This document shows, piece by piece, positions 1 to 7,539 of a stretch of 64,000 nt of DNA (the stretch's first letter is position 1; each line of letters opens with the position of its first letter). The notes beneath the pieces are model-generated. The model ran no database searches, had not been told where the DNA came from, and saw only the letters and a list, made by a program, of their open reading frames with translations. Origin of the DNA: Pseudomonas sp. Q11 (GTDB lineage Bacteria > Pseudomonadota > Gammaproteobacteria > Pseudomonadales > Pseudomonadaceae); assembly GCF_024494355.1 (NCBI RefSeq), contig NZ_JAKNQY010000027.1, positions 19,734 to 83,733 on the forward strand. Reading direction: 5' to 3'. The position numbers and the translations under genes were made by a program.

Positions 1-4
1 TCCC

Positions 5-256
5 ATGAGTTTCAATCTGGCTGACAAGCCCCTGGCCGAGCGCGCCGCGCTGGAAGACGAGAAATCCCGACTCTTCGAACTGTGGCAAAACAATCTGGGC
101 AAGGCCAAGGGCGACGCCGCCCGGTTGTTCGGCGAGCGTTCCAAGCGCAAGGGCAAGTGGTCGGAGTGGGTGCGTGCTGAACTGGACGGCATGTCACCAC
201 CGGAATACGCCAACATGGTGCGCAGTGAAATCAATCGTCTGATGGCCAACAAGTAA
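5..256 (+). CDS. Conserved small hypothetical protein (83 aa)
   Basis: An 83-residue soluble protein rich in charged residues. The middle segment (FGERSKRKGKWSEWVRAEL) is basic and aromatic and the C-terminus is predicted helical. There is no signal peptide or membrane segment. It resembles small conserved proteins found only in Pseudomonas, but I cannot assign a function. The ATG lies at the window edge, so its ribosome-binding site cannot be judged. It is convergent with the LysR gene that follows, with only 3 bases between the stop codons. Confidence 0.7.
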   Translation: MSFNLADKPLAERAALEDEKSRLFELWQNNLGKAKGDAARLFGERSKRKGKWSEWVRAELDGMSPPEYANMVRSEINRLMANK

Positions 257-259
257 GCC

Positions 260-1168
260 TTATGCAAAGGTTGCGGCAATGGCCTCGCGAACCTTGACCA
301 CTGCCGGATCCATTTGTGTATGGGTTCGCCACCCCATCTCAATGGGGTAGCGGGGCAAGCCCAGGGGACAGGGCAACAACGCCAGGCCACTGAGCGAGGC
401 GATGGCCCGGGCCGCATGCTCGGGAATGGTCGCCACGGCCTGGCTGCCCTTGAGCAAGAACGGCAGGGCGGCAAAGTGGGTGGTCGAGGCACACACCCGC
501 CGGCTCAGGCCAAGCCCGGCCAGCCCTTCGTCGGTGATGCCGATGAAACCACCCGAAGACACGAGCAGATGCTCGCGGGCCACGAAGGCCTCCAGGGTGA
601 GGGTCTGCTGGTCTTGCGTCAGGCTGGTCGAATCGACGCGACAGGCGTAGTCGCCTTCGCCCAATACCTGGCGGCTGAGCAAACGTTCTGTGAACCCTCC
701 CGCCGTGATCGCCAGATCAAGGCTACGCTCCATCAGGGCCCGGCCGACGATCTGGCTATGGGTCTGGCGAAAAATCAATCGCAGCCCCGGTGCATGTCGT
801 GCCACTTCCTCGATCAAGCGTCGGCCATAGGCAATTTCGAAATCATCGGACAGCCCGACGATGACCGAGCGGCCCTCGTAATGACTGGCGCCGGGGTCAA
901 CCATTGCCAAGCTCTGGCGACATTTATTCAGTGCGTCGCTGATCACCGGTTTGAGCTGATTGGCCCGTAAGGTCGGCGCCAGGCCGCGGCCGGTGCGCAC
1001 AAACAACTGATCGTCGTACAGGTTTCGAAGCCTGCGCAGGGCCGCGCTGATGGCCGACTGGGTCACGCCCAGGCGCAGCGCAGCGCGGCTGGCGCTGGAT
1101 TCGTCGTGCAGGGCTTCGAAGGTCTTGAGCAGGTTAAGGTCGACATCCACGATATTCATAAGGCTCAT
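260..1168 (-). CDS. LysR-family transcriptional regulator
   Basis: A 302-residue LysR-type regulator of normal length. The N-terminal winged helix-turn-helix covers residues 8-65 (SRAALRLGVTQSAISAALRRL), followed by a LysR substrate-binding domain from about residue 95. It is divergent from the nitrilase gene across about 85 bp, the classic arrangement for a LysR protein that controls its neighbour, so the nitrilase is the likely target (inference). The start could also be the in-frame ATG at 1159; neither has a strong ribosome-binding site. The effector is unknown but may be a nitrile or its acid product. Confidence 0.9.
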   Translation of the reverse strand: MSLMNIVDVDLNLLKTFEALHDESSASRAALRLGVTQSAISAALRRLRNLYDDQLFVRTGRGLAPTLRANQLKPVISDALNKCRQSLAMVDPGASHYEGRSVIVGLSDDFEIAYGRRLIEEVARHAPGLRLIFRQTHSQIVGRALMERSLDLAITAGGFTERLLSRQVLGEGDYACRVDSTSLTQDQQTLTLEAFVAREHLLVSSGGFIGITDEGLAGLGLSRRVCASTTHFAALPFLLKGSQAVATIPEHAARAIASLSGLALLPCPLGLPRYPIEMGWRTHTQMDPAVVKVREAIAATFA

Positions 1169-1253
1169 ATCATTTAGCAGCGTATGGGGCTTTATTCATC
1201 ATCGACCGCCGCCTGAGAATCAGCAACACCTGATGATCAAGGAGTTCAAAACC

Positions 1254-2177
1254 ATGCCCAAATCCATTGTGGCCGCCCTGCAGATCGGTTCCTTGCCCGG
1301 CGGCAAAGCTGACACCCTGGCACAGATCCTTTCCTATGAAGACGCCATACGCCAGGCCGCTGCTCGTCTGGTGGTGATGCCCGAAGCGCTGCTGGGCGGG
1401 TATCCCAAGGGCGAGAGTTTCGGCACCCAACTGGGTTACCGGTTGCCCGAGGGGCGCGAGGCCTTTGCCCGCTATTTTGCCAACGCTATCGACGTGCCAG
1501 GCAATGAAACCGAGGCGTTGGCCGGGCTTTCGGCACGCACGGGGGCAAGTCTGGTATTGGGCGTCATTGAGCGCGACGGCAGTACCTTGTACTGCACCGC
1601 CCTGTACTTCGAGCCTGATGCAGGCCTGGTGGCCAAGCATCGCAAGCTGATGCCCACCGGCACCGAGCGTCTGATTTGGGGCAAGGGCGACGGCTCGACT
1701 TTACCGGTGATCGACAGCCAGGTCGGTCGCGTGGGCGCTGCGGTGTGTTGGGAGAACATGATGCCGCTGTTGCGTACCGCGATGTACGCAAAAGGGGTGC
1801 AGGTCTGGTGTGCGCCGACGGTGGATGAGCGGGAGATGTGGCAGGTGACCATGCGCCATATCGCCCACGAAGGTCGCTGTTTTGTGGTCAGTGCCTGTCA
1901 AGTTCAGGCCTCGCCTCAGGCGCTGGGCATTGACATGGCGAACTGGCCTGCCGAGCGTGCGTTGATTGCCGGTGGCAGCGTGATTGTCGGGCCCATGGGG
2001 GATGTGCTGGCCGGGCCGCTGAAAGGCACGGCCGGGTTATTGACCGCCGAAATCGATACCGATGAACTGGTGCCGGCGCGCTACGACTATGATGTGGTCG
2101 GGCATTACGCCCGGCCGGATGTGTTCGAATTGGTGGTGGACGAACGGGCCAAGCCCGGCGTGCGTTTCACCCGTTGA
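1254..2177 (+). CDS. Nitrilase / carbon-nitrogen hydrolase
   Basis: A 307-residue nitrilase-superfamily enzyme that would hydrolyse a nitrile to its acid and ammonia. The catalytic triad is visible: Glu44 (MPEALLGGYPKG), Lys131 (KHRKLMPTGTER) and Cys165 (GAAVCWENMMPL). The CWEN context is that of true nitrilases, including plant-type enzymes, rather than amidases. The ATG at 1254 was chosen because AAGGAG lies 8 bases upstream; the longer reading frame has no such site. The divergent LysR gene probably regulates it. The substrate is not determinable, but an arylaceto- or aliphatic nitrile from plants is plausible for a rhizosphere pseudomonad. Confidence 0.9.
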   Translation: MPKSIVAALQIGSLPGGKADTLAQILSYEDAIRQAAARLVVMPEALLGGYPKGESFGTQLGYRLPEGREAFARYFANAIDVPGNETEALAGLSARTGASLVLGVIERDGSTLYCTALYFEPDAGLVAKHRKLMPTGTERLIWGKGDGSTLPVIDSQVGRVGAAVCWENMMPLLRTAMYAKGVQVWCAPTVDEREMWQVTMRHIAHEGRCFVVSACQVQASPQALGIDMANWPAERALIAGGSVIVGPMGDVLAGPLKGTAGLLTAEIDTDELVPARYDYDVVGHYARPDVFELVVDERAKPGVRFTR

Positions 2178-2648
2178 TTACCAAGTGGCTGCGGTACCCG
2201 GCAAATCCAGGGTGCCGCGGTCAACGAAGCGCAGGGTGCCGAACAGTCCACCCGCCAGTTTGCCTTTGAGTACGTAAGGCAGGTTGTCCAGGCTTTGGGT
2301 CTGGCTCAGGCCCAGTGTCTGGCGCAGCACGGAAAAAGCCGAGATGCTCACCGGCACACTCAACACCGCTTCGGAGAACCGAGGGATGGAACCGGTCTGA
2401 TCGCTGACCCCCGATGCCAGTGTCCGGCCGTTAACTTCGAGGTCCAGCGCGACGCCGTTGTAGTCGATGGCGGTTTCGTTGGGGTTCTGCAATCGCAGTT
2501 TCACGGCGAAGCGCATCTCCAGCTCTTGGCTGGGCAACGGTTCAATGCCCACCACGGTGATATTCAGCGGATCGCGGTGCGGGAAGAGGGCGCAGGCGCT
2601 CAGACTGAGCAACATCAGGAAAAGGGACAAACCGAGGGCTCTGCGCAT
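2178..2648 (-). CDS. LEA type 2 family lipoprotein
   Basis: A 156-residue protein with a lipoprotein signal peptide (LFLMLLSLSAC, lipobox Cys at residue 18), so it should be lipid-anchored in the envelope. The rest matches the LEA-14 / water stress and hypersensitive response (WHy) fold: a beta-sandwich with the characteristic stretch VKLRLQNPNETAIDYNGVAL, about residues 48-67. The stop codon abuts the nitrilase stop (2177/2178), so the genes are convergent. The role in bacteria is poorly defined; desiccation or envelope stress is commonly suggested. ATG 2648 has GAGAGTTGATCC upstream, a fair ribosome-binding site. Confidence 0.85.
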   Translation of the reverse strand: MRRALGLSLFLMLLSLSACALFPHRDPLNITVVGIEPLPSQELEMRFAVKLRLQNPNETAIDYNGVALDLEVNGRTLASGVSDQTGSIPRFSEAVLSVPVSISAFSVLRQTLGLSQTQSLDNLPYVLKGKLAGGLFGTLRFVDRGTLDLPGTAATW

Positions 2649-2828
2649 GGATCAACTCTCACGATAATAGGTGGGGCAAACTGGCGAACTGTTGAGCACG
2701 ATAACCCACATCCCGCGCAAACCACCGCACCTCACGCTGTTTCCAGTCCAGAGAGGGCGCATGGCTCCTGACAGTTTCTGACACCAGGCTCTGCTAATCT
2801 GCGTCAATCTTTTTCCGGATCGCCCATC

Positions 2829-3545
2829 GTGTCGCGTACCACTCGGCTGCTCACATTGTTGCAAGTCTTGCGAGGCAAGCGCTGCCCGGTTACCGCCGCG
2901 ACATTGGCGGCCGAGCTGAAAGTGTCCGAGCGCACGCTCTACCGTGATATCGCCGAACTCTCGGCCCTGGGCGCGCCGATCCAGGGCGAGGCGGGTATTG
3001 GCTATGTGTTGCGCAGCGGCCTGTTTCTACCACCCCTGATGTTCACGGCTGATGAAATCGAAGCCATTGTGCTGGGCTTGCGCTACGTTGATCAGCGTGG
3101 CGACGAGGTGCTGGGCAAGGCCGCGGCTGATGCATTGGCCAAGGTTGCCGCAGTGCTGGCCCCTGAAGTCCGGGACGCCTTGCGCAATCCCACGGTTTTG
3201 CCCGGGCCGCCAGGCTATGGCTATCCGCAGAATAGGGTGGAGCTGAATGTGTACCGACAGGCCATTCGTGCTCAAGCCAAGCTGCACATCGATTATGCCG
3301 ACGTGAATAAAATCCCCAGCCAGCGTCTGATCTGGCCGTTGGCCCTGGGCTTTTTCAATGAGGCGCGGGTAGTGGTTGCCTGGTGTGAATTACGCGGCGC
3401 CTATCGAACCTTTCGCACCGACCGGATTGCCTCTGCCACCGAGCAGGGCGAGCGCTATCCCGGTAGGCGCAGCGATTTGTTGCGTGCCTGGTTCAAGCTG
3501 ATGGAACTGGACGAAACGGGGCGTTTCACTCCTGACAAAAACTGA
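2829..3545 (+). CDS. YafY-type HTH/WYL transcriptional regulator
   Basis: A 238-residue regulator. A DeoR-like HTH_11 domain fills residues 4-60 (VTAATLAAELKVSERTLYRD), and a WYL-type sensor domain follows (about 135-225, containing RLIWPLALGFFNEARVVVAW). The start is GTG at 2829, where homology begins; no in-frame ATG fits. The NTF2-like gene starts 51 bases downstream on the same strand and may be co-transcribed or controlled by it. WYL regulators bind small ligands or nucleic acids; the ligand here is unknown. Confidence 0.9.
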   Translation: MSRTTRLLTLLQVLRGKRCPVTAATLAAELKVSERTLYRDIAELSALGAPIQGEAGIGYVLRSGLFLPPLMFTADEIEAIVLGLRYVDQRGDEVLGKAAADALAKVAAVLAPEVRDALRNPTVLPGPPGYGYPQNRVELNVYRQAIRAQAKLHIDYADVNKIPSQRLIWPLALGFFNEARVVVAWCELRGAYRTFRTDRIASATEQGERYPGRRSDLLRAWFKLMELDETGRFTPDKN

Positions 3546-3596
3546 CACAAGGCTGTTCTAGCATAGCGTCAGATCGATTAAACAAGGAGCCGTACC

Positions 3597-3938
3597 ATGT
3601 CCAATCCCGTCTCTTCCCTGGCCCCGGCCATCGCTGGATACATTGCGGCCGCCAATGCCCGTGACAGTTCGGCGGTGACGCGTTTTTTCGCCGAAGATGC
3701 CAATGTGTTCGATGAAGGCCAGCACCGCGTCGGTCCCCAGGCCATCGCTCAATGGATGGAAGACACCGCCCGGCGTTTTCAGCCTCGCGTTGAGGTGCTT
3801 GACGTGCAGCAACGCACCGGCAAGGTCTTGGTGCACAACCGGATCTCGGGAACCTTCCCCGGCAGCCCGCTGGAGTTGCGCTACACCTTCCGACTCGACG
3901 AGCAGGGGAAGATCAGCAGGCTGGATATCTCGATCTAG
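3597..3938 (+). CDS. SnoaL/NTF2-like family protein
   Basis: A 113-residue cystatin-like alpha+beta barrel protein of the NTF2/SnoaL superfamily: N-terminal helices (AGYIAAANARDSSAVTRFFA), then FDEGQHRVGPQAI and the C-terminal sheet strands. An AAGGAGCC ribosome-binding site precedes ATG 3597. Members include polyketide cyclases, isomerases and many proteins of unknown role, so the activity cannot be assigned. It follows the WYL regulator and is probably part of its regulon. A perfect 13-bp-arm hairpin follows at 3964-3998. Confidence 0.85.
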   Translation: MSNPVSSLAPAIAGYIAAANARDSSAVTRFFAEDANVFDEGQHRVGPQAIAQWMEDTARRFQPRVEVLDVQQRTGKVLVHNRISGTFPGSPLELRYTFRLDEQGKISRLDISI

Positions 3939-3963
3939 ATGTTTGCACGTTGGTTCGTCAACA

Positions 3964-3998
3964 CCTGTGGCGAGGGGATAAATCGCCCTCGCCACAGG
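3964..3998 (+). terminator. 13-bp hairpin downstream of the SnoaL-like gene
   Basis: Perfect inverted repeat: CCTGTGGCGAGGG (3964-3976), 9-base loop, CCCTCGCCACAGG (3986-3998), followed by GTTTTGC. Its core is shared with other GTGGCGAGGG repeat elements of this window, so it may be a repeat element acting as a transcription stop. Orientation and activity are inferred. Confidence 0.55.
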
Positions 3999-4089
3999 GT
4001 TTTGCTTGGATTTACAGGCAGGTGAGGTCACTCACTCAAAGCCGCCGACATGGCATACTCCCGGACCTCGTTTTCCGGATCCGGGCTGT

Positions 4090-5211
4090 ATGACTTTCGA
4101 CTCCCCCTTGAGCGCCTGGCAGCATGCCATCGAACACCATGGTTTCGTCCAGGATGAAGCCCAGGAACTGGCCATCATGGCTCTGCAACAGTGCCACCAG
4201 GCATTGCACGAGGGGCGAAAGTCGATCCAGGGCGTTTATCTCTGGGGGCCGGTCGGACGCGGCAAGACCTGGTTGATGGACCGCTTCTACGAAAGCCTGA
4301 GGGTGCCGGCCCGTCGTCAGCATTTTCATCATTTCATGGCTTGGGTGCATCAGCGCTCGTTCCAGCTTACGGGCACGCCGGACCCTTTGCAGGCATTGGC
4401 TGCAGAACTGAGCCAAGCGGTCAGGGTGTTGTGTTTCGACGAATTGTTCGTCACCGACATCGGCGATGCCATCATTCTGTCCCGTCTGTTTCAGGTCATG
4501 TTCGAACGGGGCATGGTGGTGGTCAGCACGTCCAACCTGCCGCCCGAGGAGCTTTATGCCAACGGGCACAACCGCGAACGATTCCTGCCGACCATCACGG
4601 CGATCAAGCAGCACATGCAGGTCGTACCGGTGAACGGATGGCAAGACCATCGCCAGCATCCGGGGGCATTGCAGCAGCGCTATTGGCTACGCGACCCTGG
4701 GCAACCCGATCCATTGGCGGCTGTTTTCGCCCAGTTGACTGCTGGGCAGGCGCCCAACAGTTTGCCGATTGAAGTCGGTCATCGTCTGCTCGAGCCCGTG
4801 CGGGCGAGCGATACGGTGCTCTGGAGTCGTTACGCGGATATGTGTGAGCAGCCGTTCTCGGCCATGGATTTCATGGCCCTGTGCGACCGTTTCAAGGCCA
4901 TCCTGGTCAGCGACATACCCAGTCTCAGCGCCGAGCAGCGCGAGGGGCGCATTGCCCGTGGAACCGAAGACGGCGTTGAACGGGTCAAGGCCGGCGATCG
5001 CGAGCTGCCGCAGTTGTCCATCCATGATGACGGCGTGCGGCGTTTCATCGCCCTGGTCGATGAATGCTACGACCGCAAGGTGCCGTTGTATCTTTCGGCA
5101 CAGGTGCCGATGGAGCGGTTGTACACCGAAGGCTATCTGCAGTTCCCGTTTCGTCGTACGCTCAGTCGCCTGCAGGAAATGCAAATGCAGCGTTTTGGTC
5201 AGCCTGCCTGA
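4090..5211 (+). CDS. zapE: Cell division protein ZapE (AFG1-like ATPase)
   Basis: A 373-residue AFG1/ZapE family ATPase. The P-loop is GPVGRGKT (about residues 54-61), the Walker B region is VRVLCFDELFVTD, and sensor STSNLPPEELYANG follows, all characteristic of this family. ZapE associates with the FtsZ ring and influences Z-ring stability in E. coli. ATG 4090 was chosen because homology starts there (MTFDSPLSAWQHAI); a longer reading frame upstream is not supported. It stands alone here, away from the usual rplM-rpsI neighbourhood, so this may be a second, divergent copy in the genome (inference). Confidence 0.88.
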   Translation: MTFDSPLSAWQHAIEHHGFVQDEAQELAIMALQQCHQALHEGRKSIQGVYLWGPVGRGKTWLMDRFYESLRVPARRQHFHHFMAWVHQRSFQLTGTPDPLQALAAELSQAVRVLCFDELFVTDIGDAIILSRLFQVMFERGMVVVSTSNLPPEELYANGHNRERFLPTITAIKQHMQVVPVNGWQDHRQHPGALQQRYWLRDPGQPDPLAAVFAQLTAGQAPNSLPIEVGHRLLEPVRASDTVLWSRYADMCEQPFSAMDFMALCDRFKAILVSDIPSLSAEQREGRIARGTEDGVERVKAGDRELPQLSIHDDGVRRFIALVDECYDRKVPLYLSAQVPMERLYTEGYLQFPFRRTLSRLQEMQMQRFGQPA

Positions 5212-5268
5212 TCGTATCCCGCCGACGGCATCGGAGCCGCCGGTACTACCGAAGTGAGATGGAACGCC

Positions 5269-5763
5269 GTGGAAGAAACCAGGGACATTCTTGTATTGCA
5301 AGCCAGCTATACCAATGCAGTCCACGCCGAAGCAATCTGTTATGTGCTAAATGGCTATGCCGAAGATCCGATGGGCGGTGGTCAGTCGCTGCCGGCCGAA
5401 GTGCTGCTGCATCTACCCGAGGAACTGGCCAAGCGCCCGCATGCCTTCAGCGTATTGGCTTTCGTCAATGGCGAACCGGCGGGCCTGGTCAATTGTTTCG
5501 AAGGTTTTTCGACCTTCGCCTGCAGACCGCTGGTCAATGTCCACGATGTGGTGGTGATGGAGCCGTTTCGCGGGCTGGGGTTGAGCCAGAAGATGCTGCA
5601 GAAGGTCGAGGATATCGCCCGCCAGCGTGGTTGCTGCAAGATCACCCTGGAGGTGCTTGAAGGCAATGCCATCGCCCAGGCCAGCTATACCCGGTTCGGC
5701 TTTGCCCCAGGCATGTTCGACCCGGCCCACGGCCGTATGCTGTTCTGGACAAAGCCCCTGTAG
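5269..5763 (+). CDS. GNAT family N-acetyltransferase
   Basis: A roughly 164-residue GNAT acetyltransferase. The acetyl-CoA binding motif A is VVVMEPFRGLGLSQKMLQKV (R-G-x-G-L), followed by the typical beta5-alpha4 segment (ASYTRFGFAPG). The start is uncertain: GTG 5254 and GTG 5269 are both in frame, and 5269 is preferred because GGA-containing sequence precedes it. It lies 57 bases after zapE and could be co-transcribed. The acceptor substrate is unknown. Confidence 0.85.
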   Translation: MEETRDILVLQASYTNAVHAEAICYVLNGYAEDPMGGGQSLPAEVLLHLPEELAKRPHAFSVLAFVNGEPAGLVNCFEGFSTFACRPLVNVHDVVVMEPFRGLGLSQKMLQKVEDIARQRGCCKITLEVLEGNAIAQASYTRFGFAPGMFDPAHGRMLFWTKPL

Positions 5764-6100
5764 AGCCTGCTTCCGGCGTGGTTTTCCTTGGGTAGCCGTA
5801 CAAGTTCATGCTTCAAGCTTCTCCAGGCCACCGGCAAGCGTGCCGGCACGCAGCGTATGCCTGCCCAGCGGATAGCCGACCACGGCCATCACCATCGCGC
5901 TTTGGCGAAGGAGGCTTTTCCGTGGCGAGGGGATTTATCCCCGATGGTTGCGTCGCAACCTCTCGAGCTGACACACCGCGCACCAGCGGCAGGACCGCTA
6001 CCCGCTCCAGCAGGGTCAAATGCCCTTGGCGTGAATGGGGCACCATGGAAATGACACCGGTTTGTCCGGTGTCACTTCCGGCGCCGCGCCTCTGCTCGGG
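5764..6100. other. Non-coding stretch with a possible decayed gene end and repeat element
   Basis: No intact gene. On the minus strand, an open frame ending with a stop at 5806 reads like a protein C-terminus (MAVVGYPLGRHTLRAGTLAG) and is cut off upstream by a GTGGCGAGGGGATTTATCCC-type repeat near 5921-5942. It may be the remnant of a lost gene, but I cannot identify the family. Confidence 0.35.
6052..6074 (-). terminator. Hairpin downstream of the 57-aa gene
   Basis: TGACACCGG (6052-6060), loop TTTGT, CCGGTGTCA (6066-6074): a perfect 9-bp stem. On the minus strand it follows the stop codon at 6101 by about 27 bases and is followed by TTTCC, a weak U-tract. Confidence 0.55.
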
Positions 6101-6274
6101 TTACCGAGCCAGGGCCTGGCTCTGATGGGACAGCTGTGAGTGTTGCAACTGCATGCGCAATTGCGTCACCTCATCGAGCAGCAGATCACGCTCTTCTTTA
6201 AGCAGGCGTAATTCGTCGCGACGAATGGTCACGTAAAGGGTTTGGGGAGGACGTGCGGTAACTACGGAGTCCAT
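6101..6274 (-). CDS. Small coiled-coil protein (57 aa)
   Basis: A 57-residue protein. Its ATG at 6274 is preceded by GAGGTGAG at ideal spacing, and its TAA is at 6101. It begins MDSVVTARPPQTLYVTIRRD and continues as a heptad-rich charged helix (ELRLLKEERDLLLDEVTQLR), predicted to be a short coiled coil. It resembles a small Pseudomonas protein family of unknown function. It has its own hairpin terminator and faces away from gnd across an AT-rich gap. The good ribosome-binding site, codon usage and terminator support a real gene. Confidence 0.75.
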   Translation of the reverse strand: MDSVVTARPPQTLYVTIRRDELRLLKEERDLLLDEVTQLRMQLQHSQLSHQSQALAR

Positions 6275-6558
6275 TGCTCACCTCGCAAATGGCGTACATC
6301 AACTATAGAGATGTCGCCAGTATTTGGTCGACACCTCTACTATCGGCGCCGATTCTGATTTCTTTTGCTTGTGATTGGAACTTTTTTATTTTTCATGGTC
6401 GCTGTGTCTTCAGCCGGGTTTGGAGCGTTATCCCTTGTGATCGCGCGAATTACCCGGAAACTATGTAGCCATGCTCTGGACTAACCTCCACGCGTCGTAT
6501 CGAGCTTATCGATCTAAACCTTTGGCATACCTTTATTTGTAGTAGGGAGCATCAGCAC
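6275..6558. other. AT-rich divergent promoter region upstream of gnd
   Basis: 284 bases between the small coiled-coil gene and gnd, strikingly AT-rich compared with the flanks. It presumably holds both promoters. I found no convincing HexR-type site and no clear -35/-10 pair. GTAGTAGGGAG upstream of ATG 6559 provides the gnd ribosome-binding site. Confidence 0.5.
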
Positions 6559-7539
6559 ATGCAACTCGGGATCATCGGACTGGGCCGCATGGGCGGCAAT
6601 ATTGCACGGCGCCTGATGCTCAATGGGCACACCACCGTCGTCTACGACCGCAACGCCGCTTTTGTCGAAAACCTGAGCCAGGAGGGCGCCACGGGCGTCG
6701 CGGATCTGCCGGCACTGGTCGCCGGCCTGGAAAAACCACGGGCGGTCTGGGTCATGCTGCCGGCCGGCGCACCCACTGAAGACACGATTAACGCCCTCAG
6801 CGAGCTGCTGGAGCCTGGCGATGTCATCATTGATGGCGGTAATACGTACTACAAGGATGACATCCGTCGTGCTCAGGCCTTGTCGGAAAACGGCTTGAGC
6901 TACATCGATGTCGGCACTTCCGGCGGTGTCTGGGGCCTGGAGCGCGGTTATTGCATGATGATTGGCGGTGACGCCGAAGTGGTGAAGCGCCTGGACCCCT
7001 TGTTTGACAGTCTGGCGCCAGGGATGGGCGATATCCCGCGCACCCGCGACCGCAAGTCCGAGGATGATCGTGCCGAACGCGGTTACATCCACGCGGGCCC
7101 GGCCGGTTCCGGGCATTTCGTGAAGATGATCCACAACGGCATCGAATACGGAATGATGCAGGCCTTCGCCGAGGGCTTTGACATCCTCAAGACCAAATCC
7201 AGCGAAAGCCTGCCGCCTGAACAGCGCTTCGACTTGAATGTCGCTGATATCGCCGAGGTCTGGCGTCGCGGCAGCGTGGTTTCGTCCTGGTTGCTGGACT
7301 TGACCGCCGACGCCCTGGCCAGCGATCCGAAGCTGGACGGCTTTTCCGGTGAAGTCGCCGACAGCGGTGAAGGGCGCTGGACCATTGAAGCGGCCATCGA
7401 ACAAGCGGTGCCGGTGCCGGTGCTGTCCAGCTCATTGTTCGCCCGTTTCCGCTCGCGCCAGCAGAGCACTTACGGCGACAAAATACTCTCGGCCATGCGC
7501 TTTGGCTTCGGTGGCCATGTGGAGGCACCGAAAAAATGA
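6559..7539 (+). CDS. gnd: 6-phosphogluconate dehydrogenase, decarboxylating (short form)
   Basis: A 326-residue short-form 6-phosphogluconate dehydrogenase, making ribulose-5-phosphate and CO2 in the oxidative pentose phosphate pathway. The Rossmann motif GLGRMGGN is at residues 7-14, the signature IIDGGNTYYKDDIRR around 92-106, and the catalytic KMIHNGIEYGMM around 190-201. An Asp follows beta-2 (VYDRN), where NADP-dependent enzymes usually carry Asn-Arg; this favours NAD+ as cofactor (inference). The stop overlaps the zwf start (ATGA), indicating translational coupling. Other Pseudomonas carry the same gnd-zwf pair apart from the main zwf-pgl-eda locus. Confidence 0.95.
   Translation: MQLGIIGLGRMGGNIARRLMLNGHTTVVYDRNAAFVENLSQEGATGVADLPALVAGLEKPRAVWVMLPAGAPTEDTINALSELLEPGDVIIDGGNTYYKDDIRRAQALSENGLSYIDVGTSGGVWGLERGYCMMIGGDAEVVKRLDPLFDSLAPGMGDIPRTRDRKSEDDRAERGYIHAGPAGSGHFVKMIHNGIEYGMMQAFAEGFDILKTKSSESLPPEQRFDLNVADIAEVWRRGSVVSSWLLDLTADALASDPKLDGFSGEVADSGEGRWTIEAAIEQAVPVPVLSSSLFARFRSRQQSTYGDKILSAMRFGFGGHVEAPKK

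Noticed and set aside
6275..6558. HexR operator in front of gnd-zwf
   Set aside because: No convincing palindrome of the known HexR type was found by eye.
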